Part shown: positions 1 through 9,880 of the stretch, piece after piece
Numbering within the stretch: the first letter of the stretch is position 1
How the letters are laid out: the number at the start of each line of letters is the position of its first letter
Assembly: GCA_963682175.1 (NCBI GenBank)
Contig: OY821786.1
Span: 35,209,501-35,273,500 of the forward strand
DNA from: Triglochin maritima
Lineage: Eukaryota; Streptophyta; Magnoliopsida; Alismatales; Juncaginaceae
DNA: 64,000 nucleotides
Direction of reading: 5' to 3'
The notes under the pieces: model-generated
Database searches by the model: none
What the model was told of the DNA's origin: nothing
What the model saw: the letters and a program-made list of their open reading frames with translations, nothing else
Position numbers and translations under genes: made by a program

Positions 1-19
1 ACACGTACCCGTGAAAGAT

Positions 20-425
20 CAGACGCAACTACAAGACGCAATCCTTTCTTGTCAACGTTGGGGTCAGAGTTGAGCTTATCAAGCAATGACTCCATGCCTT
101 CGAAATCACGTCTTTCCCCGGCAAACTAACTATTACGGTGCTTCCGATTCCGAGCAAACAACTATATCATCACTCGGAAAACACCTATTTCCTTTACTTC
201 ATTTGCCTCAAGCTAGCCGACCTGCACTAGCAAGAATGGAGATGGACATATCCTTTGAAACTCTGAATTCTTCATCCTCATTTGGATGTTTCAGGTCTTG
301 AAGCAAGCCCTTGGCTTGCGCAACAAGGCCAGCCAAAATCATTGTTTGGATATATTATTGTGATTTCAGGTAAGAGACCTCTCGCTGACCTTATGAAGGG
401 AGGAAGTTGGAAACTGAAGGGGAAG
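20..425 (-). pseudogene. Decayed fragment of a plastid-type PPR gene (copy 1)
   Basis: The minus strand reads in pieces as the C-terminal half of a PPR protein of the At5g39980 (EMB3140) type. Recognisable pieces in order are AGLVAQAKGLLQDLKHP, ILASAGRL, EVKEIGVF, LFARNRKH and GERRDFEGMESLLDKL, then LNSDPNVDKKG. They are separated by frameshifts, deletions and in-frame stops, for example before LFARNRKH. About 100 bp at 20-121 match the second PPR copy at 16.66-16.76 kb almost base for base, on the same strand. This copy keeps middle-to-late segments that the other copy has lost. Homology stops near base 20. It cannot encode a protein. The family identity is from memory of the Arabidopsis protein; the base-level match between the two copies is directly visible. 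Confidence 0.8.
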
Positions 426-639
426 GACCACCACCTTGCATGTATGTCATTTTCCAATGGAGAGGACAAATGATTTCGAATCCAGCTTCGATCGATGTGT
501 CTAATCGACCAACGCATAAGTTTTGCATCCAAATATCCTAAACCTTAAATGATCAAATAACTCATCCGTCCACACTTCCTGAGACGTCTTTAAATCAAGT
601 GTCGATGATCGTACAATAAATCGTTCAGATCGTGTATAA

Positions 640-1030
640 CCGTCAGAAAATGGTCGACCGGAATTCTCCATCGGTCGACCAGTTTTCGGTTAGTTGACGT
701 AACTGCCATTATTCGGTCGACCGCTCACCTCGAGCCGTTCGACCATTCCGTGCTTTTGTATAGCACCTGAAGCTGCTGGACTTTTTCGGTCGACCGCGTG
801 TCCAACGGTCGGCGTGCTGATTCTCATCTTGCAGCTCTTGTCGCTTTTCGGTCGACCGTGTGCCCAACACCAGTCGACCGAATTTCGATCCATTATGAGC
901 CCAAATCTCCTGGTGTTTTTCGGTCGGTCGTGTTCCCAGAACCGATCGACCGAATCTTGATCTGATCTGAACCAAATAGCTCCTGGAGTTATTCGGTCGA
1001 CCGAGTGTCCCGCACCGGTCGACCGATTCT
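640..1030. repeat. Array of paired GGTCGACC palindromes (array 1)
   Basis: Twelve near-copies of the palindrome CGGTCGACCG occur in about 370 bp. They fall into six pairs whose TCGA (or TCGG) cores start at 654/675, 717/739, 790/809, 852/874, 924/946 and 997/1019. Spacing within a pair is 19-22 bp, mostly 22; pairs repeat every 62-73 bp. The sequence between motifs is not conserved. The same design recurs at 33.2-33.9 kb inside an LTR-like block, so this is probably a piece of a related retroelement. Reading frames crossing it are composition artefacts. Confidence 0.8.
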
Positions 1031-1623
1031 TCCTGATTTCATGTACTTAACAATTCTATAAACCAATTCCAACCGTTTATGCCTATAGATAACATTCTAC
1101 TTGATTTAAAGAATTTTCTGAGTTGGAAATACATTGCAGTGTAGTTATTTGTATTTACATATTATGTAATCATTTCCACTTTTCCTACCAATTTTCATTT
1201 TGTAGTCTTTGTTCGGGGCCATTGTTTCTTTTGCACTTTTTACCAGCATTTCTGACTCAACTTGTCATTTAGAATTCTATGTAACGTATTTTCTCTAGCA
1301 GAATCAAAATATACTTGGAAAAAATATATATTTTTGAGCTTTGAAATCAAATCCTAGTATTTTTCATGCAAAACATGTTTTTTCTTGTAAACTAATTTTT
1401 TTCGTCTCATCATCATTATACAGTTCTTTATTCACACCTCAAACCAGGTGAGTAGCATTTTAATCTTCAGATTGAAGCAATTAATTTAACTTCTGATTTT
1501 TTGATGAAAAAAAATAGTTTCTTAATGAAATGAGTCCTTTCTGAACTGCCCATCATCTGTTGCTGTTACAATACGAATGATCTCCACCAAATCTCACATG
1601 TATCTTCGTTTTTTTGTATATAG
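1031..1623. other. AT-rich non-coding stretch before the BSL fragment
   Basis: No gene is recognised. The stretch is AT-rich and ends in a typical plant splice acceptor (ag at 1622-1623) that opens the first retained exon of the BSL-like fragment, so its right part is probably the remains of an intron. Confidence 0.4.
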
Positions 1624-2789
1624 TATTAGACACTGCTGCTGGAGTCTGGTGTGATACTAAATCCGTCGTTACTAGCCCCAGGACTGGAAGATACAGTGCT
1701 CATGCTGCGGGAGGAGATGCATCAGTTGAATTAACACGACGATGTCGACATGCAGCTGCTGCAGTTGGTGATTTGATCTTTATTTATGGTGGATTACGTG
1801 GTGGTAAGATATGAAATACATTGCATTTGGAATATAGTTATCTGTCCCAATAATCAATACTCACAACCGCTCAGTTAGAAACAACATATTAGAATTGATG
1901 TCCGTGAACACTAGCTTATGACAACTGCATTGGTATTTTTGTCCCAGTAACAACTGTTTAATTAACTGATGCAAAAGCTTCAGTGCACCTATTTTTATTT
2001 CGCTGAATTATTTGTTGATGTAATTTAGATATGCATTTGTTTTTCATGGGGTTCGAAACACAATTTTTGTATCTATCTTTGTATCTTGTTCGGATCAATG
2101 CTGCACATACTATATATTTTTGTGCATAAGCCTCTTTCAGCTTGCACTTCTACTTCCCACTCCCTGGTACTAATATATGCATGCTTGTACTTTATATGAA
2201 GTTTTGAGTTCTTGAAACTCTAGATTGAATAAGTGAGTTTGCATTTTGGTGTTAACTATATAACTAACTTCATGTTAGAATTGGGAAAATTATCCATTTT
2301 TTAAAAAGCTTTTCAGAACTTTTAACGGGTTTAGGGGAGGAGAGGGGACTCTACAAATCATTAAGTCGGGAACTCAAGTTCCACAACTTCCTCGTCCAAA
2401 GTAATCACTCAGAATTTAATGCTCTTGATATCCCACTTCTATATGTACCTTTGCTTGATGTTGAAAATACATGGAATGCTGAAGGAGATGATCAGATGAC
2501 TGACAAAATGTTTGTGCTGCAGGTGTATTGCTTGATGACCTTCTTGCCGCAGAGGATTCAGCTGCTGCGGAAACTACTACCACTGCTGCTTCTCATGCCG
2601 CAGCGAAAATGCTAATGTACAAGCAGGAAAATCTACTGGAACATCCACATTTATGGATGAGAGAACAAAAGCTATTCCAGAATCTGTTGCTGATGGTGCA
2701 GTCGTACTGGGGAATCCTATTGCCCCTCCTGCCAATGGGGACATGTACACTGATGTAAGCACCGAAAATGCTTTGGCGCAGGGACAAAG
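1624..2789 (+). pseudogene. Two-exon fragment of a BSL2/BSL3-like Kelch phosphatase gene
   Basis: Exon A (1624-1803) encodes VLDTAAGVWCDTKSVV followed by ELTRRCRHAAAAVGDLIFIY, part of the last Kelch repeats of the plant BSU1-LIKE phosphatases (BSL2/BSL3 type, brassinosteroid signalling). Exon B (2523-2789) continues with GVLLDDLLAAEDSAAAETTT and then, in another frame, the linker IPESVADGAVVLGNPIAPP and NGDMYTDVSTENAL. Both intact splice borders (GT at 1804, AG at 2521-2522) keep the expected phase. A one-frame shift near 2610, in the alanine run, breaks exon B. The N-terminal Kelch repeats and the whole phosphatase domain are absent from the window. This is therefore a genomic gene fragment, not a processed copy, and is probably non-functional. 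The subfamily call rests on recalled family sequence. Confidence 0.85.
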
Positions 2790-4383
2790 GTGATTCCTTG
2801 TTATCGGGCATATATTATTTTCCACACTCCAAAGTATCTTATAGACTTTTGTATTTGTCAATATAAACACACTTTTACTGTTATTGCTAGAGTGTTTATA
2901 GGTTCATTTGTCCTAAGGATATTTTTCCCTTCATGATCATCTCAAAATATCTCACATTGTCAAGATAAAATTGACTACAAGGATTTCGAAACCAGCCAAA
3001 AACAGCATAAGCAAGAAAATGAAGTGTCATAGTCATCTCGACTATAATGTCCCCCATAGCCACATTAAACACACACAGACACACAAATTGAAGGGCGTAT
3101 AGGGCTGAAATATTTGGTTTGAGAGTACCACTCGTCGAAAATGAAATATCACGGTCATCTTGGCTTTAATGTCCCCCGTAACCACATACATACATACATA
3201 CATACCAAAGGGCGTATAGGGCTGAAATCTAGGAAGCACGAACACTTCTAAATGGTCTTCGTGTCCGAGTCGTGGCCGTGTCGGACACCAACACTCCTCG
3301 GACACGCCTTGGACATGTGACGGACACGCCAGGTGGCGTGTCCGGGGTAGTTTTGACAGTGGTGGACACTCCTCGGACACGGCTATGACACTCCTTGGTC
3401 TCGATTTTGACTTTTGACTTTTTTTTTCTTCCTCATTTTCGGTACGGGAATGTTTATATAGAGTAGAAGAAGAAGATAAACTCTTGTTCAATGAGTATGG
3501 TTCTCTTTCAGTAGCAGGGGACATATCGTAAGTTGAAATAACCTTTCCACTATTTATAACTCCTATCTAACACAATGATCCAACAATTTTCTTCTTTTTC
3601 TTATGTTGCACTCCCTCCAAATTGGTGCTTCATCACCCTCTTGTTTTAACAAATAAAGTTTTAAATAGATTGAGAGTAATAGCTCCTAAAATTTCTAAAT
3701 TTGGGTTTCCATATGTTTATCTTTTGATGCTGTAATACTATATCGTTTACCTTCAAATATTGTCTTCCTTACTCCTGGTCGGGTTTCCTCATCTTCAACC
3801 TTCTTCTGTAATATTTTTTGGCAGCATTGTCAGTTTCTATATTATTTACCTCACTATTTCTTACTACATTACTCACCTTCGTTTAGCATAGTTTTTTTTG
3901 GTCGTTGGCATCGGTATGTCATATAATGATAGAACTCTGGGTACTGTCATCAACTGTCATATTGTTGCAGAGTTATACATGTTTTCTTTTAGTTACCTTT
4001 TCGTAACTAAAGAGAGATTGTTTTTTCTAGTGTTGTGGTTAACTCACTTCAGTTCCTATCATGATTCATATGTTCCTCTCTCAATGAGTTGGATGTAGTG
4101 GTGTTACCTTGAGTTTCAACCATATAACATCAGGCATCTTTGTTCCTTATTTTTTATGGTAGTGTTGGTATTTATGTGTTATTTGAGCGTAGTGGAAGTT
4201 AAATTCTGTAACAGATACAAAATTATTAGGTTTTGACATAAATTTGTCTGTTCAGCTGAAAATTTTATTTTGCAAAATATTCGTGGGGCACAATTTTTTT
4301 ATAGTGGCCGTATATTTTTTTAATGTGCATTCGAGTTGCTAACTCTGCCACCTTTTATGGACAGTAGCATTGTTAGTCCTGTG
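2790..4383. other. Intergenic stretch with a local tandem duplication
   Basis: No coding gene is recognised. A roughly 95-bp unit is duplicated at 3016-3112 and 3137-3229; both copies end in the same motif (AGGGCGTATAGGGCTGAAAT). The first contains an ACAC-rich run and the second an ACAT microsatellite (3184-3206). At 3240-3410 there is a cluster of short GTGTCGGACAC / CGGACACG motifs on both strands, of the kind found in old plant MITEs. The rest is AT-rich and featureless to me. Confidence 0.55.
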
Positions 4384-4392
4384 TTCTTTGTA
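4384..4392. repeat. Left target-site duplication of the MULE
   Basis: TTCTTTGTA lies directly outside the left terminus. It matches TTCTTTATA directly outside the right terminus (9482-9490) at 8 of 9 bases. Nine-bp duplications are diagnostic of Mutator-like elements. Confidence 0.85.
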
Positions 4393-4818
4393 GGAAAAAA
4401 TTTCAAAATAAATTTTTTAAAAAAAAAAATCCAAAATAAACCTCCATTTAAATTAATTTCCAAACTAGACCCGTTGTCACCACGTAGTGACACGTGGCGG
4501 CGGGTTTTGTTTTTTTGTGCATAGAGAACTCGGTATCACCAGTGCCGAGTTCATCTTTTGAGAACTCGACACTGGTGATGCCGAGTTCAACTTTGGTATA
4601 ACTCGACATGGGTGATGCCGAGTTCTATTTGGTTTTTTATTGGGCCAACACTTCGACATTTTTTTTCTGAGGTGATTCAAATAGAACTCGGCACTTAGAG
4701 TGTCGAGTTCTATTTAAGAAACTGTTCTCCTGACAATCAGGTCGTGTATGAGATTGATTGCCAGGAGAACAGTTACTTAAATAGAACTCGATACTGAGAG
4801 TGCCGAGTTCTAAAGGAA
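4393..4818 (+). repeat. Left terminal inverted repeat of the MULE
   Basis: It pairs with the right arm (about 8919-9481). The outer 130 bp carry an A-rich end and a GC-richer box around ACCACGTAGTGACACGTGG. Further in are five 27-bp mini-palindromes (4526, 4562, 4599, 4684 and 4784) and a hairpin with AACTGTTCTCCTG arms. Confidence 0.9.
4526..4810. repeat. 27-bp mini-palindromes, left cluster (5 copies)
   Basis: Copies start at 4526, 4562, 4599, 4684 and 4784. Each is exactly 27 bp: GAACTCGGCA-like arm, 7-bp spacer, complementary TGCCGAGTTC-like arm. The first three are spaced 36-37 bp apart. Arms carry point changes but no length change. Confidence 0.88.
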
Positions 4819-5022
4819 AAAAAGTGAGTTTAATAAGCTGAAGTAGGCAAATTTGCGGTCCTAAAAAATACATTACATTCATTCGTCTTACAATTAATCA
4901 ACTCTTAAAAAGATTTAAGTCGTACATTCATTCAAGTCATAACAAAATACATTACAAATACATTACAAGTCTTACAATACATCAACTCTTACATTCATTC
5001 GTCTCACATACAAAATATTTTG

Positions 5023-7373
5023 CTATATAGGTTCATTGCATCGCTTTCGGTTATGCCCTATACCGCCGCATCTCCCACACCTTACCTTTCTTCCAGAGTG
5101 TTTGTCCATCTCGTTTCGGATTCGCGTTGATTTAGGCCGACCGGGAGGTCTTTTGGTTTGGGGAGGCTTCATTGTGATGTTGTCTCGATCTGGCCAATAC
5201 CTCACATCAGGAATTGGGACAAATATCGGTTTGTACGCCTCCCTGTACATTTGAACCTCATAATACGGGGACAGCAAATGTGAAGTGTTGACATTTGCAT
5301 GTCTGCCACTGCAAACTGCTAGTACATGTGAACATGGGACGTGCATTGCAATTATGTATCCACAAGTGCAAGTAATAACTCCTTCTTCAAATTTCACGAG
5401 GTATTTTTTCTGGTCATTGGCTTCAACCTGGTACATCAGCTGGTGGTACCGAGTTACTGTATGTGTTCTGGCCAGATTATTGTTTGTCACCACCACGGTG
5501 TGGACTGTCGGTACATATGTTTCATTCCACGACTCGGCGACGTCCCTTCTTTTAACAAAAAAATTGTTCAAGCGGAGAAAGGTCATCAAAATCATGGTTG
5601 TAATTGGCATACTGCGTGCCCCTCGTAAGACATTTTTGAAGTTTTCTGACATGTTTGTTGTCATACATCCGAAACGCCGACCCCCGTCGTGACAACAAGT
5701 CCATCTTTCCAAAGGACCTTGATGTTGAATCCACTCGTATATCGGTTTATGTTCCTCTGCAATAGCCTTCATTAACTCTTCAAATTTCATAAATGAATGA
5801 GTTTTACCCGCTTCGTAAAACTTGATTTGTCACAATCTTTTCTTACAATTTCGATGTTTAGCAAGATTTGCTTTCATGTGTCGAAGACAGAATCGATGTA
5901 CATGGCCCTCCGAAGGTGGAAATGCGGCTCGCACACAAGTATTTATTCCCGAAAATCTGTCGGTGATAGTACACAAATCGGGTCGCCTTGTAACTCTACT
6001 TGCCAGCAATTGAAGGAACCACGTCCACGGCTCTGTATTCTCGCTCTCTACAACAGCAAATGCCAAAGAAAAAATTCCGTTGTTTGCATCCGTGCCCACA
6101 GCAATTAGCAATAAACCTCTATATTTGCTATAGAGGTGTGTTTCATCCACACTGACAACGGGTCTACAATAATGAAACCCACTAATTGAAGGCCCGAACG
6201 CCCAAAACACACGCTTAAACATCTCCTCGTCTGAATTTACCTTTACAGACTCTATTTGGACAACAGATCCTTTATTGTTCTGACAGAGAACTGTGCCGAA
6301 CCTTCGCAAATCTTTAAAATTGTCTTCTTCGGCACCATATATTCGGTTCAACGTTTTTTGCCTAGCATGTCATGCTTTAGCGTAACCAATTTCAAGTGAG
6401 TATTTGGTCTTCACCCTTTCCATTATTTTAGCAGGAGTAATTGTGAACTTAGTTCTAACAGATGGCATTATCAAGTCGCATACAAAATTAGCATTGCATT
6501 GTTTGTTGTCGTTTAGCAATATCGGATTGGAACAAGTGTGCTCGGCGTCGTATGTTTTAACTTGAAAATATCTGCAACCTTTTGGAACAGACGCATGTAG
6601 ACGCCATTTGCAGTTATCTTCATCACGACGAATACAATGAACAGTATACCGTTTCGTTGAAGAAACCACAACTGAATACTGAACAAACTTTTTAATGTGT
6701 CACGATTGCAGAGCATGAACCAAATCATCTTTCGTTGGGAAAATTCGTTTATCCCAGAAGAACGACCATCTTCCGTATGCCAATCACTCCGTTCCAAATT
6801 GTTCGCAGCATCGAAGAATGAGTGTTCAATTACCGAATTCTCTATCCAGTTGTCGTCCTCGAAGATATCGGGAAGTTCATTAAGAGTTGGAACCATGTCG
6901 TTGTTAGCAACTGCATCATCAACAACGTCGTCGTCTTCACGGTTTATGGATTGTCCCATCACATATATGACATCTTGCGTCTCCAGAACGACTTCATTAG
7001 CAGAAACACCTTCAGGTTCATCTTCTACAGCGAATGGTGTGTTGTAATCCCCTAATTCCTCAGTGTCATCGTCTTGAACGCTATGCATCTCTTCCAAGTC
7101 TTCTGGTTGACTAAAATTAATTGGGTCAACAGCTGACAAACCAAGCCCAAGGTAGGGATATGAGGTAGATGGTCCAGCTTTTCCAGCAAACTCATCATGA
7201 CTGTAATGTGTGGGTTCAAATTGCGACAAACCAGGATAAGGATTTGCACTGCTAGAAGGAATGTCACACGCATTTTCTGGCCATTCGGTGCCTGTTTGGA
7301 AGTTATGTGATTGGAAAAATGGAATTTGCTGGTATGCTAGAACTTCGGTTGTAGGATTTAGACTTATATTCAA
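5023..7373 (-). pseudogene. MuDR-type transposase of the MULE, broken
   Basis: The minus strand encodes, in order: an acidic N-terminal region; a MuDR DNA-binding-like domain (KRYTVHCIRRDEDNCKWRLH, about 6669-6450); the MULE transposase core with the first catalytic Asp in VVSVDETHLYSKYRG, a second Asp in TITDRFSG and CLRHMKAN (about 6351-5830); a SWIM zinc finger (CTCG, then PCSHVLAVC); and a CCHC knuckle (CGRCGGIGHNRKRC) at the C-terminus. It is broken by a frameshift near 6690 and in-frame TGA codons near 6370 (AKA*HARQK) and 5820 (KKRL*QIKF). The first stop sits where family members have Trp. No ATG is evident at 7373, so the true start is unresolved and may lie in an upstream exon. Confidence 0.9.
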
Positions 7374-7451
7374 ATCTATTCCACAGTCTCAACCGGTCGA
7401 CCTCAAGTCGAGTGGAATATCAAGTGGGGCAATAAAAAACCCACTTACATA

Positions 7452-7550
7452 GAACTCAGCATTGAAGATGTCGAGTTCTATTGGTGTGAACTCGGCAGGG
7501 GTGATGTCGTGTTCACAACAAGAGAACTCGGCATTGAGGATGCCGAGTTC
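7452..7550. repeat. 27-bp mini-palindromes, internal cluster (3 copies)
   Basis: Copies start at 7452, 7488 and 7524, an exact 36-bp period. They are the same unit as in the terminal repeats. They sit immediately upstream of the transposase reading frame (which begins near 7373 on the minus strand) and downstream of the second ORF, so they could be a regulatory site of the transposase gene; that is inference. Confidence 0.85.
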
Positions 7551-7782
7551 TCTTGTAGAGTTCATTGATTTAAGAACTCGAGTTTTTTTTTCATTTCCTG
7601 TTTCACAATCAACGAAAACAATTCAACCACGACACAATCAACGAAAACACAATTCGACCACGACATACAAACAAGTACGATAAAATACAATACAACTACG
7701 AGTGGAATATGAAGTTCAACATTTTAACATACATCCAAAAGTACCATATATAAACAACCAAATACAACTCACAACTAAATAT

Positions 7783-8320
7783 CTATCCTAAGTGACCTCT
7801 CAATCTCTTCTTCCTTTTAGGACGTGCTTGAGCACGTCCTCTCCCCCTGCCGCGTCCCCCTCCTCGTGCTGCATTCTCAGTATCCTGAGTCAGACCGCCA
7901 GCGTCTTCTTGAGACTGTGAATCTTCTTCTTCAACCACGCGATCCTGACTCAAATGTAATGTGGGTTCTTCAGCACCAAAACACATCAACCAAGCCTTCA
8001 TTTTTTCCTTTAATTTTCCAACCATCGAAGAGCCTGTCTTGTGATCTTTGATCACCTCGTGAATTTTATGGAGTTCTTCGTGAAACTCATAAACTCCGTG
8101 CACCTACAGATAATTAAAAGTTAATGAAACACCAAACATAATTTTAAAACGTGATAATTGTTTAAATAAATATTTAAATATTACCATCTCTCGCTCTCTA
8201 CCCGCTCGAGGTCTGTATAAGGTATTAGTCAGAGCCAAGCAGTGATGAACTATCTAACGTACGAGTGTAGTAGCAAACGGCTGTAAACGTCGAATAATCT
8301 CTCCAATAAAACCAACTACA
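7783..8320 (-). CDS. Second ORF of the MULE, function unknown, spliced
   Basis: A minus-strand exon at 7783-8103 encodes VHGVYEFHEELHKIHEVIKD, a basic middle part, an acidic QSQED stretch and a C-terminal Gly/Arg run (RGGGRGRGRGRAQARPKRKK) that looks like a nuclear or nucleic-acid-binding tail. An upstream exon at about 8188-8320 (IGEIIRRLQPFATTLVR, a stop, then HHCLALTNTLYRPRAGRERE) joins across a plausible GT-AG intron. That exon carries an in-frame TAG, so the gene is probably dead here. Some plant MULEs carry a second gene of plant-mobile-domain type; I cannot confirm that this is one. Repeats of ATCAACGAAAACA follow at about 7608-7650, downstream of the stop. Confidence 0.45.
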
Positions 8321-8857
8321 ATAAACAACATTACGAATCATGTCATAATTTTTTTAAAAATTTTGACAGAACTTCTCCTATATTTCTTAAATTGGTAAAT
8401 TTAAACCTGTACGGTAGAACAAACTAACAATACTACAAAATTCAATTCTAACATACATTCAAACTCACATACATTTAAACTCAAATAAATCACTTTTAAG
8501 TTTACATTCATTCAAATTAACAAACATTCAAACCTAAATAACAACATAAAATCTATTTTTAATCACAATAATAGTACTTAAATTCAACTATTTTTAAGAT
8601 GACTACCGTAGACCTATAATCAACAAAACTAAATTCAATAATCAACTATCAAACAAGAAATAAAACGTTTTGCCTAAAAACCCAGAATCGAATTCGAATT
8701 TCCACCAAAACGGGTTCCTAAATCAACAAAAACACTACAATCATACATAAAACAACAATGTATATCATCCTAATAGATTAAAAAGGCAAGAAAACGGTGG
8801 AAAATGAAAAAAAATCGAAACTCTAACCTTAAAAACTCGAAACTCGGCGGATGGGGA

Positions 8858-8890
8858 GTGAGGGGTGTCGGGCTGCTTTATAGCCCGACG
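8858..8890 (-). promoter_or_regulatory. Possible promoter hairpin of the MULE second ORF
   Basis: GTCGGGCT and AGCCCGAC form an 8-bp inverted repeat around a loop containing TTTATA. It lies upstream of the second ORF, next to the right terminal repeat. The promoter role is a guess from position. Confidence 0.3.
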
Positions 8891-9343
8891 GAACTCGGCG
8901 TTAGTAACGCCGAGTTCTTCCTTTAGAACTCGGCACTCTTAGTGCCGAGTTCTATTTAAGTAACTGTTCTCCTGGCGCCTCAATCGTCTCATGCACGATC
9001 TGAGCGTCAGGAGAATAGTTTCTTATATAGAACTCGGCACTCTAAGTGCCGAGTTCTATTTGAATCACATCAGTAAAAATTGTCAAGTGTTGGCCAATAA
9101 AAAACCAAGTTGAACTCGGCATCACCCATGCCGAGTTCTACCAAAGTGGAACTCGGCATCCCCCATGCCGAGTTCTACCAAAGTTGAACTCGGCATCACC
9201 AGTGCCGAGTTGATGCCGAGTTCTATCAAGTGTCACCTCCTAAGTGAATTTCAAGTGTTGGACAATAAAAAACCAAAGTTGAACTCGACATCACCAGTAC
9301 CGAGTTCTCAAAAGATGAACTCGGCACTGGTGATGCCGAGTTC
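8891..9343. repeat. 27-bp mini-palindromes, right cluster (8 copies)
   Basis: Copies start at 8891, 8926, 9030, 9112, 9149, 9186, 9281 and 9317, each 27 bp, with 35-37 bp spacing between close neighbours. The copy at 9186 has lost its last complementary base. All belong to the MULE. Confidence 0.88.
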
Positions 9344-9481
9344 TCTATGCACAAAAAAACAAAACCCGTCGCCGCCACGTGTCACCACGTGGTGGCAGCG
9401 GATATAGTTTGGAAATTACTTTTAATGGAGGTTTATTTTGGCAATTTTTTAAAAAAAAAAATTTATTTTGAATTTTTTTCC
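8919..9481 (-). repeat. Right terminal inverted repeat of the MULE
   Basis: Inverted partner of 4393-4818. It contains seven 27-bp mini-palindromes (starts 8926, 9030, 9112, 9149, 9186, 9281, 9317); an eighth at 8891 lies just inside. It is longer than the left arm because the block around 9112-9212 carries extra palindrome units. The final 60 bp mirror the left end, including the A/T runs. Confidence 0.88.
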
Positions 9482-9490
9482 TTCTTTATA
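9482..9490. repeat. Right target-site duplication of the MULE
   Basis: TTCTTTATA, 8 of 9 bases identical to the left copy at 4384-4392. Confidence 0.85.
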
Positions 9491-9880
9491 TGTAAACCAA
9501 AATATTTCTAGCATGTGATCATGCTGATTTTACATCTATGTTCATCAGCTATATCGATTATCTCTTCTTAGGATTATGCTGATTGTGGACAACACAGTTT
9601 GGAAAAAAATAAAGAATGTAAATTTTCAGCTGTACTTGCCTGTTCACAGAATGTAATAAAGAATCCAAATGATTTAGGATGACACACATCTCCAACTCAA
9701 GATACAAGGCACTTCAAGCAGTGCCGTTTCTACATTGATGTTTCCAATGTAATTAGAACAAGTCTCCTCATAAGATTGGCAATAAAAACATGACAACTTA
9801 CTAAAACCACAGTAAATACAAACCACATCCTTAAAACTCAACCCAAAATTTCATCTACTTTTTTTACCTCTCCGGTTTGA
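9491..9880 (-). other. Region 3' of LSG1, probably its 3' UTR and flank
   Basis: AT-rich non-coding sequence between the LSG1 stop codon and the MULE target-site duplication. I see no clear AATAAA signal on the minus strand. The MULE lies only about 390 bp beyond the stop codon, so it may limit the transcript's 3' end. Confidence 0.4.

Larger units (their letters stand above)
4393..9481. mobile_element. Complete but inactive Mutator-like element (MULE), 5,089 bp
   Basis: The ends are inverted copies: GGAAAAAAATTTC at the left and its complement at the right. The terminal inverted repeats extend inward to about 4818 and from about 8919, so the arms are roughly 426 and 563 bp; the right arm has an extra block. 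A near-perfect 9-bp target-site duplication flanks the element. Inside, on the minus strand, are a broken MuDR-type transposase (5023-7373) and a second spliced ORF (7783 to about 8320). Within each arm a longer hairpin (4724-4780 left, the equivalent at 8961-9023 right) is flanked by 27-bp mini-palindromes. Two in-frame stops and a frameshift in the transposase mean the element cannot move on its own. Confidence 0.92.

Noticed and set aside
3042..3524. A 160-codon minus-strand frame
   Set aside because: It spans the tandem duplication and GTGTCGGACAC motif cluster and has no family signature.
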